A stretch of 64,000 nt of DNA from CAYFVU01 sp964594775. GTDB taxonomy: Bacteria > Spirochaetota > Spirochaetia > DSM-16054 > Sediminispirochaetaceae. The stretch covers positions 1-64,000 of the forward strand of contig CAZQNO010000001.1 in NCBI GenBank assembly GCA_964594775.1. The letters run 5' to 3'. Shown here piece by piece: positions 51,912 through 60,453 of the stretch. The position numbers and the translations under genes were made by a program. Under the pieces are notes generated by a model. It was not told the DNA's origin, searched no databases, and saw nothing but the letters and a program-made list of their open reading frames with translations. Position 1 is the first letter of the stretch; every line of letters starts with the position of its first letter.

Positions 51912-53294
51912 CTAAACGGGCTCCAGTTCTGCGAGAAAATGTCGAAGGACCTTCGGGGCATGTGTTATTTTTAGACCCCGTAAATCATCTTTCTGCGCGT
52001 ATACCTGCTTCAGCCCTTCGGCAACCACATCCATGTGGCGATAGGTATAGACCCTTCTCGGTATGGTAAGACGAAAGAGTTCAAGCTTCGGGTATTCCAC
52101 TTCACCCGTCTTTGGGTTCTCCTTGGCGAAGGCGAGCGAACCGAGCCCGACGCCTCTCACTCCCGTTTCGAGGTAGAGCTGGGCACCGAGGACCTCTGCA
52201 GGAAACTGACTCTTTGGGATATGCGGGAGAAATGCTGCGGCGTCGATAAAAACCGCGTGTCCACCGGTGGGCCTTACCGCGCTTATGCCATATTCACGCA
52301 CGCGTTCGCCGAGATACTCAACCTGCTGTACCCGTGCGGCTATGTGATCATCGTCAACCATTTCGCGAAGTCCGCGCGCCAATGCTTCCTCGTCCCTTCC
52401 CGACAAACCGCCGTAGGTAATAAATCCTTCGAGGAGAATGAGCAGGGGTACGATTTTATCATAGAGCGACTTGTCCCGCATACAGATAAGCCCGCCCATA
52501 TTGACGAGGGCGTCCTTTTTACAGCTAAAGGTACATCCGTCGCTGTAGGAAAATTCCTCCAAGACTATTTTCGCTATGGATTTGGTCTCATAGCCTTTCT
52601 CTCTCTGCTGGATAAAGTAGGCGTTCTCCACACAGCGCGCCGCATCTAAAAATACCGGTATCCCGTGCTTCTCTGCGAGTTTTTTTACCTCCCGCAGATT
52701 CTGCATCGATACGGGCTGCCCTCCCCCCGTGTTATTGGTAATGGTAGTCATTATGAGGGGGATCTTCTCGCTGCCGTGTGCAGCAATTACGGCTTTCAAC
52801 TTTTCAAGGTCTACATTTCCCTTAAAAGGATGCTCGAGCTCAGGATCATAGGCTTCGTCTATTACGCAGCTTACCGGTTCGCCCCCATTTGCCATGACGT
52901 TCGCCTCGGTGGAATCAAAGGGCATATTAAACGGTACGATGCTCCCCTCCTTCACCAGCGCTTGAAACAGCAGGCTTTCTGCGGGACGGCCCTGATGAGT
53001 AGGGATGAAATGCGCGAAGCCCATTACTTTCTGTACCGACTCGGCGAGGTGCTCGTAGGCCCTGCCTCCTGCGTAACTTTCATCGCCGAGCATGATACCG
53101 GCCCACTGATTGTCGCTCATGGCGGAAGTCCCGCTGTCGGTGAGAAGATCGATATAAATATCACTTCTCTGCAGACGAAAAAGGTTGTAATGACCTTCCT
53201 TTAGCCGCTTTTCCCGGTGTTCACGAGAGGGAATGCTCAAGGGTTCAACCATCTTGATGCGATACGGTTCAGCTTTCAAAGGCTCACGCTTCAT
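51912..53294 (-). CDS. tnaA: Tryptophanase-type PLP beta-eliminating lyase
   Basis: 460 residues, close to E. coli TnaA and tyrosine phenol-lyase in length and layout (DLLTDSGTSAMS, PTHQGRPAES, TNNTGGGQPVS, KKDALVNMGG with the PLP Lys). At the segment that separates the two enzymes it reads ETGVRGVGLGS. Tyrosine phenol-lyase has an Arg (Arg381) at the place of this Leu, while tryptophanase has Ile, so tryptophan is the likelier substrate. The reaction gives indole, pyruvate and ammonia, so the cell could use tryptophan as carbon and nitrogen source. SD AAGGAG precedes the ATG. It is cotranscribed with the transporter. Confidence 0.87.
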   Translation of the reverse strand: MKREPLKAEPYRIKMVEPLSIPSREHREKRLKEGHYNLFRLQRSDIYIDLLTDSGTSAMSDNQWAGIMLGDESYAGGRAYEHLAESVQKVMGFAHFIPTHQGRPAESLLFQALVKEGSIVPFNMPFDSTEANVMANGGEPVSCVIDEAYDPELEHPFKGNVDLEKLKAVIAAHGSEKIPLIMTTITNNTGGGQPVSMQNLREVKKLAEKHGIPVFLDAARCVENAYFIQQREKGYETKSIAKIVLEEFSYSDGCTFSCKKDALVNMGGLICMRDKSLYDKIVPLLILLEGFITYGGLSGRDEEALARGLREMVDDDHIAARVQQVEYLGERVREYGISAVRPTGGHAVFIDAAAFLPHIPKSQFPAEVLGAQLYLETGVRGVGLGSLAFAKENPKTGEVEYPKLELFRLTIPRRVYTYRHMDVVAEGLKQVYAQKDDLRGLKITHAPKVLRHFLAELEPV

Positions 53295-53370
53295 TGCTTT
53301 CTCCTTATTTCGCCGTAATTCTCACCCTATCCCACAGGTCGTCCGGCAAAATATTACATATTCTTTGTAT

Positions 53371-53398
53371 ATTTTACTCTATTTGTGTAAGCTGTCAA
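53371..53398 (-). promoter_or_regulatory. Promoter of the tryptophanase operon
   Basis: Perfect -35 box TTGACA (53398-53393), 16-bp spacer and -10 box TAAAAT (53376-53371). The predicted start near 53364 gives a leader of about 70 nt with SD AAGGAG. I see no TnaC-like Trp-containing leader peptide and no Rho-site candidate, so control seems unlike that of E. coli tna. Confidence 0.65.
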
Positions 53399-53429
53399 GA
53401 TTTTTTTCTCTTTTCTTCCTGCTGCCGCA

Positions 53430-55292
53430 TTATCGGCCGGAGATACCGGTGCGAATGGCGCGAATTCCGATTTTCGATCCCCTTTCGCCGCTCTCTCCCG
53501 CCAGTTCGCCTCCCAGCTGTTCGGCTATGACGTGGAGCAGGGTATTTCCAAATCCCTTGTCATTCTCATCTTCTTCCTTCGGCCGGTCAATAAACTTTTC
53601 GGGAATACCGATGCCGTCATCCTGTACCCAGACATCGAGGGAGTCTTTCCTTTTGCTGAGTTCCACCGTGATCGTACCTTCACGATTTTCCGGAAATGCG
53701 TGCTTGTAGGCATTGGTAATAAGTTCATTTACCACGATTCCAATGGGGAAAGCGGTTTTCGCATCCAGCGAGATATCGTCTAGAGTGCATTCTATTTGAA
53801 TACGGTCTTCCTCGCCGAAGGTTTCTCTTAAGCGTTCTATAAGAGTGGAAAGGTACTCCTTCACGTCGATGGTATGGTAGTCCCCCCCCCGGTAGAGGGA
53901 ATCGTAGATAAGCATCATCGTTGCAACACGATTGTAAGCCTCCTCGAGAATTTCTCTTGCCTTATCATCCTTTACATCTTGACTGCGTAAAGAGAGGAGA
54001 GAGGCGATGGTGGTCATATTGTTTTTTATTCGATGATGCACCTCACGAAGAAGCAGTTCCTTTTCTTCCAAAAGACGATGAATTTTCTGCTCATCGATGA
54101 TCTTTTCCGTCACGTCCCTATTGCTGCCCCTTCTGCCGACATACCGGTTATCTTCGTCGTAGGCGGAGCGACAGACATGATGGATCCAGCGGGTTTCTCC
54201 TTCCTTTGTTATTATACGAAAGGTAAGACCGGTATCGGCGTGTCGGCTTGCTACGTTTGTATGATAGGTACGGTTGTGCTGCGTAACTTTTTTTGCGTCC
54301 TCGGGATGTACGATTCTTTGCGAAAGATCCGGTTCTTCGATGAATTCCTTTTTCGAATAGCCGGTAATACGATGGACCGACGGAGAAATGTAACGAAGAA
54401 TTCCACGAGAATCGACCAGGTACTCCCAATCGTTCGTATAGTCGGCAACTATTTTTAGTTTTTTATATGCATCTTCGTTTTGTATCTGTTCGGAAATGTC
54501 GATAAAGCTCAAGAGCACCAGCATTCCTTCGTTCGAGTCTATGGGATTGCTTGAGAGGGAAAACTCAAAGGAAGAAATGCTATCTTCTTCCCGCACAGGA
54601 ATTGCTCCGCGAATCTTATATTCGGCCTGCCTCGTCTTAAACACCTGCTCAACACTTTTTCGTATCACGCAATCTTTGCAGTGTACTGCGAAGCCGCAGC
54701 CTTTCGGGTTTTCCAAGGCATTGACACAGCGCACCACGCTGCCGAAGCCTGCATCGGCGCAAACGAGGTGTCCTTCGCCGCCGTATTCGGCGAAATTTCG
54801 ATTGAAACGGCGTATGCGTCTCTCTCCGTCGACAAGGACCATCGGAATGGGAGCATTATCGAACAAGGATTTCAGCTCCAATTCATGATTCTTGCGTTTT
54901 TTGTACGTGGAAAACAGCTCGAACGCCATATCGATCGAAGAGGCAAGCACAAAGTCGCCGGCACTCTTGAGCACATAGCCGTATCGGGTGATGTTTCTCA
55001 CCCGTTCTACCATAGCTCTCTCTGCATGGGAGGTGAGAAAAACAATGGGAATGTCGTGTTTCTCGAGTATCGCCTTTGCGGTTTGCGTTCCGTCTATTCC
55101 ATCTCCAAGATCGATGTCCATGAGTACTAAATCGTAGGGATGTCCTTCGCGTTTTCCCCGCTCAATGCGCTCAATTGCACCGCTACCGCTGTGGACGTAG
55201 TGAACCGAATAGTTGTACTGTTCCAGCCTGGCTGCCGTATCCATGGCGATTATTACTTCATCTTCAACCAAGAGGATAAGTTTTGCGCACAT
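53430..55292 (-). CDS. Hybrid REC-PAS-PAS-HisKA_2 sensor histidine kinase
   Basis: 620 residues, no membrane segment. Receiver domain (about 5-130, phospho-acceptor Asp59 in LMDIDLG), PAS (about 135-260), a second PAS with PAC tail (about 275-400, ISPSVHRITGYSKKEF and RNDVTEK-like end), then HisKA_2 with the box EVHHRIKNN and HATPase_c (NELITNAYKHAFP, DDGIGIP). Cysteines occur in the first PAS (CRV...HCKDCVIRK), so redox or metal sensing is conceivable. The design parallels the kinase at 1978-4194 with one PAS fewer. The ATG has no ribosome site and stands 8 nt behind a -10 box. Confidence 0.93.
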   Translation of the reverse strand: MCAKLILLVEDEVIIAMDTAARLEQYNYSVHYVHSGSGAIERIERGKREGHPYDLVLMDIDLGDGIDGTQTAKAILEKHDIPIVFLTSHAERAMVERVRNITRYGYVLKSAGDFVLASSIDMAFELFSTYKKRKNHELELKSLFDNAPIPMVLVDGERRIRRFNRNFAEYGGEGHLVCADAGFGSVVRCVNALENPKGCGFAVHCKDCVIRKSVEQVFKTRQAEYKIRGAIPVREEDSISSFEFSLSSNPIDSNEGMLVLLSFIDISEQIQNEDAYKKLKIVADYTNDWEYLVDSRGILRYISPSVHRITGYSKKEFIEEPDLSQRIVHPEDAKKVTQHNRTYHTNVASRHADTGLTFRIITKEGETRWIHHVCRSAYDEDNRYVGRRGSNRDVTEKIIDEQKIHRLLEEKELLLREVHHRIKNNMTTIASLLSLRSQDVKDDKAREILEEAYNRVATMMLIYDSLYRGGDYHTIDVKEYLSTLIERLRETFGEEDRIQIECTLDDISLDAKTAFPIGIVVNELITNAYKHAFPENREGTITVELSKRKDSLDVWVQDDGIGIPEKFIDRPKEEDENDKGFGNTLLHVIAEQLGGELAGESGERGSKIGIRAIRTGISGR

Positions 55293-55300
55293 ACTACTTC

Positions 55301-55329
55301 ACCATAATGCACTGCGGGGGTATTCTCAA
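55301..55329 (-). promoter_or_regulatory. Candidate promoter of second sensor kinase, leaderless geometry
   Basis: On the minus strand TTGAGA (55329-55324), 17-bp spacer, TATGGT (55306-55301), then 8 nt to the ATG at 55292. No purine-rich ribosome site lies in between. Confidence 0.5.
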
Positions 55330-55347
55330 TTCTTTTATCCTGTTTTT

Positions 55348-56700
55348 CTATATTTCTTCCAAAACAGACAATGCGTAACTTCGGATGCTTCTATGGGTGG
55401 ATTCACCGGTCAGCTTTTCCACTTCTTCTTTTAAGCCGCTTAGACCGTTATTCCTGATCCCGCGAAGTCCATAGAGGATGATATTGATGCTTTCGGGATG
55501 AGTCAGCATCTTTGCATACAGATTCTGCAGACTCCCATCCTTTACCGACGAGAGTTGTTTACAGGTGTAGTCCAGTAATCTCGATGCGTTTTTCGTCCAC
55601 TCCTCTTCAATTACCTTGCGAATAGTGGAAATGCTTCCGCCGAGATCGTATTCGATGAGCATTTCAGCCGATGCACCCCGGATCTCCAGCGGCACCGTCG
55701 GATCCTCGTAGAGTTCTCTCAGGGTACGATACGCGGCGGCTGAGTCGATTTTTCCGAGGGCCCGCACTGCGGCAGTCCGCACATTATGCACGTCCGGATC
55801 GTGTTTTGCCTTGTAGATGAGGATGTCTACCGCCTTTTTCGCTTTGATTTCGCCCAAACTATCGGCGGCCTGAACACGTACCCTCCAGTTATTGTCCTTG
55901 AGAGCAGATATCAAGGCCTCTACAATTGTGTCGTCGGCCTCGAATTGTCCAAGAGCCTGAACGGCAAACTGACGCAGCCGCGGATCTTCGTCTCCGAACA
56001 CGCGCATTATGGCTTCGAGGGCCTCCTCTCCGCCGATTTTTCCCAGGGCACTGCAGGCCTTCCAGCGAAGACTCTTTTGTTGATCTTCATCTAAAAGGAT
56101 ATCCTTTAACAGAGGAAGAGATTCCCGGGACTCACGTTCACCCAGGGCATCGAGTACCGCCGCTCTCCTGTCTACCTTCTCCGATGAGTTCTCATACAGC
56201 TCTTTTAGCCTGTGGATGTACTTTTCTCCTTCCGAATGACCAAGGGCTCGAATTGCCTCCAATGCGCTGCGGTTTTCCGGATTATCGGCAATTTCGAGAA
56301 AAAGATCGCTGAGTTTTTCATCTTGATAGTCTTTTAGATAGCGGATAAGAGCCAAGAGATTCGAGCTTCGAAGGTCCTCCCATTTTGAGAGGATCAGCTT
56401 CCTCCCCTCTTGGTAGAGCCCCTCGTCTTCGGTGTGGGCAAAGAAGGAAATGATCTCTTCCTGCAGGCCGGCGTTACTCGTGGTGGTGAAAATTTCCACC
56501 AATGTATCGTTGTATCGGTCGTTCTCTTCTTCCTTGAGTTGCGAAATAACGGCCAGGACCTCGGAGTCTATGCCGTATTCTAGGGTCTGTTCCCGTTTCT
56601 CTCTAATGCTTCTGACTTCCTTCCGGGAGAGGTCCTCTTCTTCAGAGAAGAGCGGAAAGAGAAAGATCAGCGAGATACTGCATACGATGAACCTTTTCAT
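55348..56700 (-). CDS. Exported HEAT-repeat protein
   Basis: 450 residues. A signal peptide (MKRFIVCSISLIFLFPLFS) precedes a charged region and a row of about nine HEAT/PBS-like helical repeats (for example LLDEDQQKSLRWKACSALGKIG, RQFAVQALGQFE, RVQAADSLGEIKAKKAV, NVRTAAVRALGKIDS). Such arrays bind proteins; here they face the periplasm. Partner and role are unknown. The ATG overlaps the murJ stop as ATGA, making a link to lipid II export or the wall plausible from context only. Confidence 0.88.
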   Translation of the reverse strand: MKRFIVCSISLIFLFPLFSEEEDLSRKEVRSIREKREQTLEYGIDSEVLAVISQLKEEENDRYNDTLVEIFTTTSNAGLQEEIISFFAHTEDEGLYQEGRKLILSKWEDLRSSNLLALIRYLKDYQDEKLSDLFLEIADNPENRSALEAIRALGHSEGEKYIHRLKELYENSSEKVDRRAAVLDALGERESRESLPLLKDILLDEDQQKSLRWKACSALGKIGGEEALEAIMRVFGDEDPRLRQFAVQALGQFEADDTIVEALISALKDNNWRVRVQAADSLGEIKAKKAVDILIYKAKHDPDVHNVRTAAVRALGKIDSAAAYRTLRELYEDPTVPLEIRGASAEMLIEYDLGGSISTIRKVIEEEWTKNASRLLDYTCKQLSSVKDGSLQNLYAKMLTHPESINIILYGLRGIRNNGLSGLKEEVEKLTGESTHRSIRSYALSVLEEI

Positions 56701-58262
56701 CTCTCGCGCCTCCGCTTCGCTAAGTGCTGCAGCATTTCTACCTTCAAGAATCTATACATAAGGTAGTAGATAATCGATGCCGCGGCAAGCTGTATGAGCA
56801 GAATTCCCAGTCCCGCGAAAGAGGAGCCCTTTATCCAATAGGGGCCGAAGCAGTGTTGCAGCATCTTAAGAACGATAAAAACCGGCAGCGATGAAAGAAG
56901 GCTCTTTCCCAAACTCCGTGCGATACCGCGAAACGAGATTCCTCGGAGAACGCGGAACGCCGCAAGGAGGAGAATTGCCGTACCGACGCTAAAGGATATC
57001 GAATTGGCAATGGCGAGTCCGCTGACCCGCAGCCGGGTTTCCTTGAGGATGAGGGAAAGACCGATATCGAGGGAGGCGACGATAACTGCGGTAATGAAGG
57101 GAAGCCGATAATTTCTTGCGGAATAGAAAAAGCGCTGCAGAAAATTGAAGGCGCCCACGCTCAAGAGTCCGAAGCAGTAGGCGGTGAGGATTTTTGCCGT
57201 AAGCATCGTGTTTTCGACGGAAAAAAGGCCTCTCTGTATGGCGATTGAAATAATCTCTTCATTTAGAACAGAGAGGACAACGGCCGATGGAATGAGGAGA
57301 ATGAGGAGGAAGCGGATTCCATACTGAATGCTGCGGCGAAGTCCACTAATATCGTTTTGCGCGAATTGTCTGCTCATCTGAGGAAAAAGCACCGTGCTTA
57401 TAGATGCGGAGAAGATGCCGAAGGGGAGTTGAAAAAATACCAGGGCATAGGAGAGGGCCGAAGCGCTTCCCGTCTCAAGGCCGGAGGCGAGAAGAAATGC
57501 GACCTGCTGGTTGACGGTAAATACCGAAGATGTCGCTAGTACCGGCAGCCACTGACGGATTACCCGCTTGAAATCGGGATTGCCGAAGGAGAAATTCGGG
57601 CCGAGCCGGTAACCGAGTCTATGGAAGAGCGGAAGCTGAAAGAGTACTTGTGCCGCACCTCCGAGCAGAACACCGACGGCCATGGAATACACGCCGATTC
57701 TCTTATGCAGCAGGAGAGTTGAAGAGATTACCGCAAGCGAAAAGAGAATGGGGGTAACTGCGGGAATGAAAAACCTGCTATGGCTGTTAAGCACGCCAAT
57801 GAGAACCGAGCTGAGACCGATGAACAGGAGGTAGTTGATGAAGAAGCGAAAAAGCGAGGCGGAAAGTGCGATTTTTTCCGGATCATCGAATTGGGTCAGT
57901 ACATGGGATATCAGCTGTCTGGAAAAAAGCACGGACAAAAGGCAGAGGGGAATAATAATGAGAAGCTGAAAACTTATGATCTGTTGAACCAAGGGGCCGG
58001 ATCTGGGCCGAGAATCCTCTTCCTTGTTCACCGCCTCGGATACGACAGGAATAAAGGCAGATGAGAGAGCGCCTTCGGCTAAAAGCTTTCTTAAGTTGTT
58101 CGGCACGGCGAAGGTGATGTTGATGATGTCGGCCTTTCCCGTTGCACCGAATACGGCGCTGATAACGGCTGTCCGGAAAAACCCGAGGAGTCTCGACACA
58201 AAGGTACTGGAAGCTACGGTGAGAGTCGAACGGGTGTTTTGTCTGCGGGGTTCTTCTTTCAT
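56697..58262 (-). CDS. murJ: Lipid II flippase MurJ
   Basis: 521 residues with about fourteen transmembrane helices. N-terminal STFVSRLLGFFRTAVISAVFG is the MurJ/MviN signature with the essential Arg residues of helix 1, and GKADIINITFAVPNNLRKLLAEGALSSAFIPV follows. It flips lipid-linked peptidoglycan precursor across the inner membrane. It sits between tgt (ATGA overlap) and the HEAT-repeat gene (ATGA overlap), in a run with lptF and lptG. Confidence 0.96.
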   Translation of the reverse strand: MKEEPRRQNTRSTLTVASSTFVSRLLGFFRTAVISAVFGATGKADIINITFAVPNNLRKLLAEGALSSAFIPVVSEAVNKEEDSRPRSGPLVQQIISFQLLIIIPLCLLSVLFSRQLISHVLTQFDDPEKIALSASLFRFFINYLLFIGLSSVLIGVLNSHSRFFIPAVTPILFSLAVISSTLLLHKRIGVYSMAVGVLLGGAAQVLFQLPLFHRLGYRLGPNFSFGNPDFKRVIRQWLPVLATSSVFTVNQQVAFLLASGLETGSASALSYALVFFQLPFGIFSASISTVLFPQMSRQFAQNDISGLRRSIQYGIRFLLILLIPSAVVLSVLNEEIISIAIQRGLFSVENTMLTAKILTAYCFGLLSVGAFNFLQRFFYSARNYRLPFITAVIVASLDIGLSLILKETRLRVSGLAIANSISFSVGTAILLLAAFRVLRGISFRGIARSLGKSLLSSLPVFIVLKMLQHCFGPYWIKGSSFAGLGILLIQLAAASIIYYLMYRFLKVEMLQHLAKRRRER

Positions 58263-59368
58263 CTGTCGAGGTAGTCCCTTTTGAATTCGAGAAAGCGGTT
58301 CTCGCGAATGCTCGTTTTTATCTGTTCGACAAAATCATGAAGAAACTCTAGGTTGTGCTCTGTGGCGAGCATGGAACCGAGAATTTCGTTTGTTTTGAAA
58401 AGGTGACGAAGGTAGCCTCTTGAATAGGAAGTACAGGCGCGGCAGCTGCAGCCCTCCTGAATTGGTCCGGTATCGAAGGCGTGTTTTGCCTTCTTCAGGG
58501 AGATGCTGCCTGCCCGGGTAAAGACGGTTCCGTTGCGCGCCGTCCGAGTCGCGAAAACGCAGTCGAACATGTCGATACCCTGCTCAACCGCTTCTAAAAT
58601 GTAGTCCGGTGTTCCAATCCCCATGAGATAGCGCGGTTTATCCCGGGGAAGCAGCTGCGCGGTAGAGGAAAGAGTATCAACGAAGAGAGAGAACTCCTCC
58701 CCGACGGACAGACCGCCGACGGCTATACCGGGAAGGTCGAGTTCCAAAATCTCTTCCGCGCTCCTCCTGCGCAGGTCCGGGAAAAAATTTCCCTGAATTA
58801 TGCCGAAAAGCGCGCCTTGATAATCGGAGGGACCCTCATTTCTGCGCTTTTTGCTTCTCTTCGCCCAATCGCTCGTTGTTTCGAGGGCCTGGAGTGCCTT
58901 CTCGTAGGCGATACCGGCAGCGGTACAGACGTCGAGACACATGGCTATGTCGCTTCCGAAGCCTATCTGCAGATCCACCACATCTTCCGGACTAAGAAAA
59001 TGAGAGGAACCGTCAATATGACTCCGAAAACGGACCCCTTCGGCCTCGATTTTACGAAATGGCGAGAGGGAAAAAACCTGATACCCTCCACTGTCGGTGA
59101 GGATGTTTCCCCGCCAATTGCTGAACTCATGAAGTCCGCCGTAGTGACGAATCACTTCAATTCCCGGACGGAGATAGAGGTGGTAGGTGTTGCCGAGGAT
59201 GAGTCGGTAGCCCATCTCTTCGAGACTATCGTGATGTATGGCTTTTACCGTGGCGTTTGTGCCTACGGGCATATATACGGGAGTTTCGATATCGCCATGT
59301 GCCAGATGCAGAACTCCCGTTCGAGCCTTGCAATTGTGGTCGCGGTGTTCGGTCGTAAAAATCATCAT
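58259..59368 (-). CDS. tgt: Queuine tRNA-guanine transglycosylase
   Basis: 369 residues from ATG 59368, which has AAGGAC ahead and lies 5 bp after lptG. It has the nucleophile-site motif LTDSGGYQVFSL, substrate-binding GGLSVGEE, and zinc ligands CSCRACTSYSRGYLRHL...H. It exchanges the wobble guanine of tRNA-Tyr, -His, -Asp and -Asn for preQ1 or queuine. One substrate, tRNA-Tyr(GTA), is encoded at 6788 in this window. Frames extending further upstream overlap lptG and are not needed. Confidence 0.96.
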   Translation of the reverse strand: MMIFTTEHRDHNCKARTGVLHLAHGDIETPVYMPVGTNATVKAIHHDSLEEMGYRLILGNTYHLYLRPGIEVIRHYGGLHEFSNWRGNILTDSGGYQVFSLSPFRKIEAEGVRFRSHIDGSSHFLSPEDVVDLQIGFGSDIAMCLDVCTAAGIAYEKALQALETTSDWAKRSKKRRNEGPSDYQGALFGIIQGNFFPDLRRRSAEEILELDLPGIAVGGLSVGEEFSLFVDTLSSTAQLLPRDKPRYLMGIGTPDYILEAVEQGIDMFDCVFATRTARNGTVFTRAGSISLKKAKHAFDTGPIQEGCSCRACTSYSRGYLRHLFKTNEILGSMLATEHNLEFLHDFVEQIKTSIRENRFLEFKRDYLDR

Positions 59369-59373
59369 TGTCC

Positions 59374-60453
59374 TTACGTTTTTGCCAGTCGGAGCAAGAC
59401 GAGGCCCAAGGCGAAAAACACCAGCACCGAACCCCAGGCACCCACTGCGGGAACGATGATACCCTGTTTTGCAAAAAGTCCCAAGACCATATCGCCGACG
59501 TAGTACACAACAGAGAGGAGCAGACTGGAGAGGAGGCTCATAAGAACGACATTTTTCTTCAGCCGATTCCCTATTCCACAGGATAGGAGGCTCACGATAA
59601 AGGGAGTAAAGGCAAAGGCGAAGCGGGAGTAATAATCGGTTAACGCGCCGTAATAGGAGGGACGGCCGGACCTTCGAAGGGTGCGTATCCACTCCTTCGC
59701 CTGTCTGAGAGAGAGTTGATCGATATCCTTCTCCCTCCGCTGGAAATAGGAGGGGGCGGCATCGAAAAGGGGATCTTCGTAGAGTCTCTGCATATTCGCA
59801 TCGAGACGATCCTGTCCCTCCCTGCGGCGGTAGATGACGGCATTATGCAATACCCAACCGCCGCTATATTCGGCCCAATCACAGTCGATCCTCGAAAGAA
59901 AGTTCCCCTCCTCATCGCGATGAATAACGGTAAGATTGGAAAGAGTCATTTTTTCGTCGTTGTAGTAGTCTGCCCTGTACACCGATCTGCCGTTTTCTCC
60001 CAGCACCGTCACGTTCGGATTATTCAAGTTGCCGGCACGTCCGAGCAGCGTATCCTGCAGGGCGTTCTTTTTTGCAAAACTTTCTATTATCACCGTTTCA
60101 TGAAAGTAAAAGTATCCTATGCTCAATACTATCCCCGAAACAATAAAGGGGACGACCAAGAGAAAATACGGGATACCTCCGCCGAGGACAGCGATGAGTT
60201 CGTTCGATGCGTAGAGGCTTCCCAAAGTATAGGCGACGGCAAAGAGAAGGGCCGCCGGCAGGGCGAAGCCGATGCATTTCGGCAGATAGCGGTACATGAC
60301 TCGAAGGATCTGCAAAACGGTTGCATCATTCTGCACATAGCGCCAGAGATTTGCGAAGAGATCTACCAGTTCCAAGGTGACGACAAAAAAGACGAGGGCG
60401 CCGATACCTACCGGGATGAAGCTTTTCAAGAGCATCTTATACAAGGTCTTCAT
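59374..60453 (-). CDS. lptG: LptG-like permease of the lipid export system
   Basis: About 359 residues from ATG 60453, chosen because AGGAG lies 6-7 nt upstream and because it overlaps the lptF stop as ATGA. Three N-terminal helices, a beta-jellyroll periplasmic domain (about 130-245, YRADYYNDEKMTLSNLTVIHR) and three C-terminal helices give the YjgP/YjgQ topology. Together with LptF it forms the permease that lifts lipopolysaccharide-like lipids from the inner membrane, powered by LptB. Its presence suggests an LPS-type or glycolipid outer leaflet, although many spirochaetes lack classical LPS. Confidence 0.87.
   Translation of the reverse strand: MKTLYKMLLKSFIPVGIGALVFFVVTLELVDLFANLWRYVQNDATVLQILRVMYRYLPKCIGFALPAALLFAVAYTLGSLYASNELIAVLGGGIPYFLLVVPFIVSGIVLSIGYFYFHETVIIESFAKKNALQDTLLGRAGNLNNPNVTVLGENGRSVYRADYYNDEKMTLSNLTVIHRDEEGNFLSRIDCDWAEYSGGWVLHNAVIYRRREGQDRLDANMQRLYEDPLFDAAPSYFQRREKDIDQLSLRQAKEWIRTLRRSGRPSYYGALTDYYSRFAFAFTPFIVSLLSCGIGNRLKKNVVLMSLLSSLLLSVVYYVGDMVLGLFAKQGIIVPAVGAWGSVLVFFALGLVLLRLAKT

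Noticed and set aside
53354..53359. ATG directly followed by TAA in the tryptophanase leader, a start-stop element
   Set aside because: No ribosome site, and it lies in an A/T-rich stretch where it is expected by chance.
58259..59692. Longer tgt frame beginning at 59692
   Set aside because: The extra 108 residues overlap lptG, have no tgt similarity, and ATG 59368 has a ribosome site and a normal family N-terminus.
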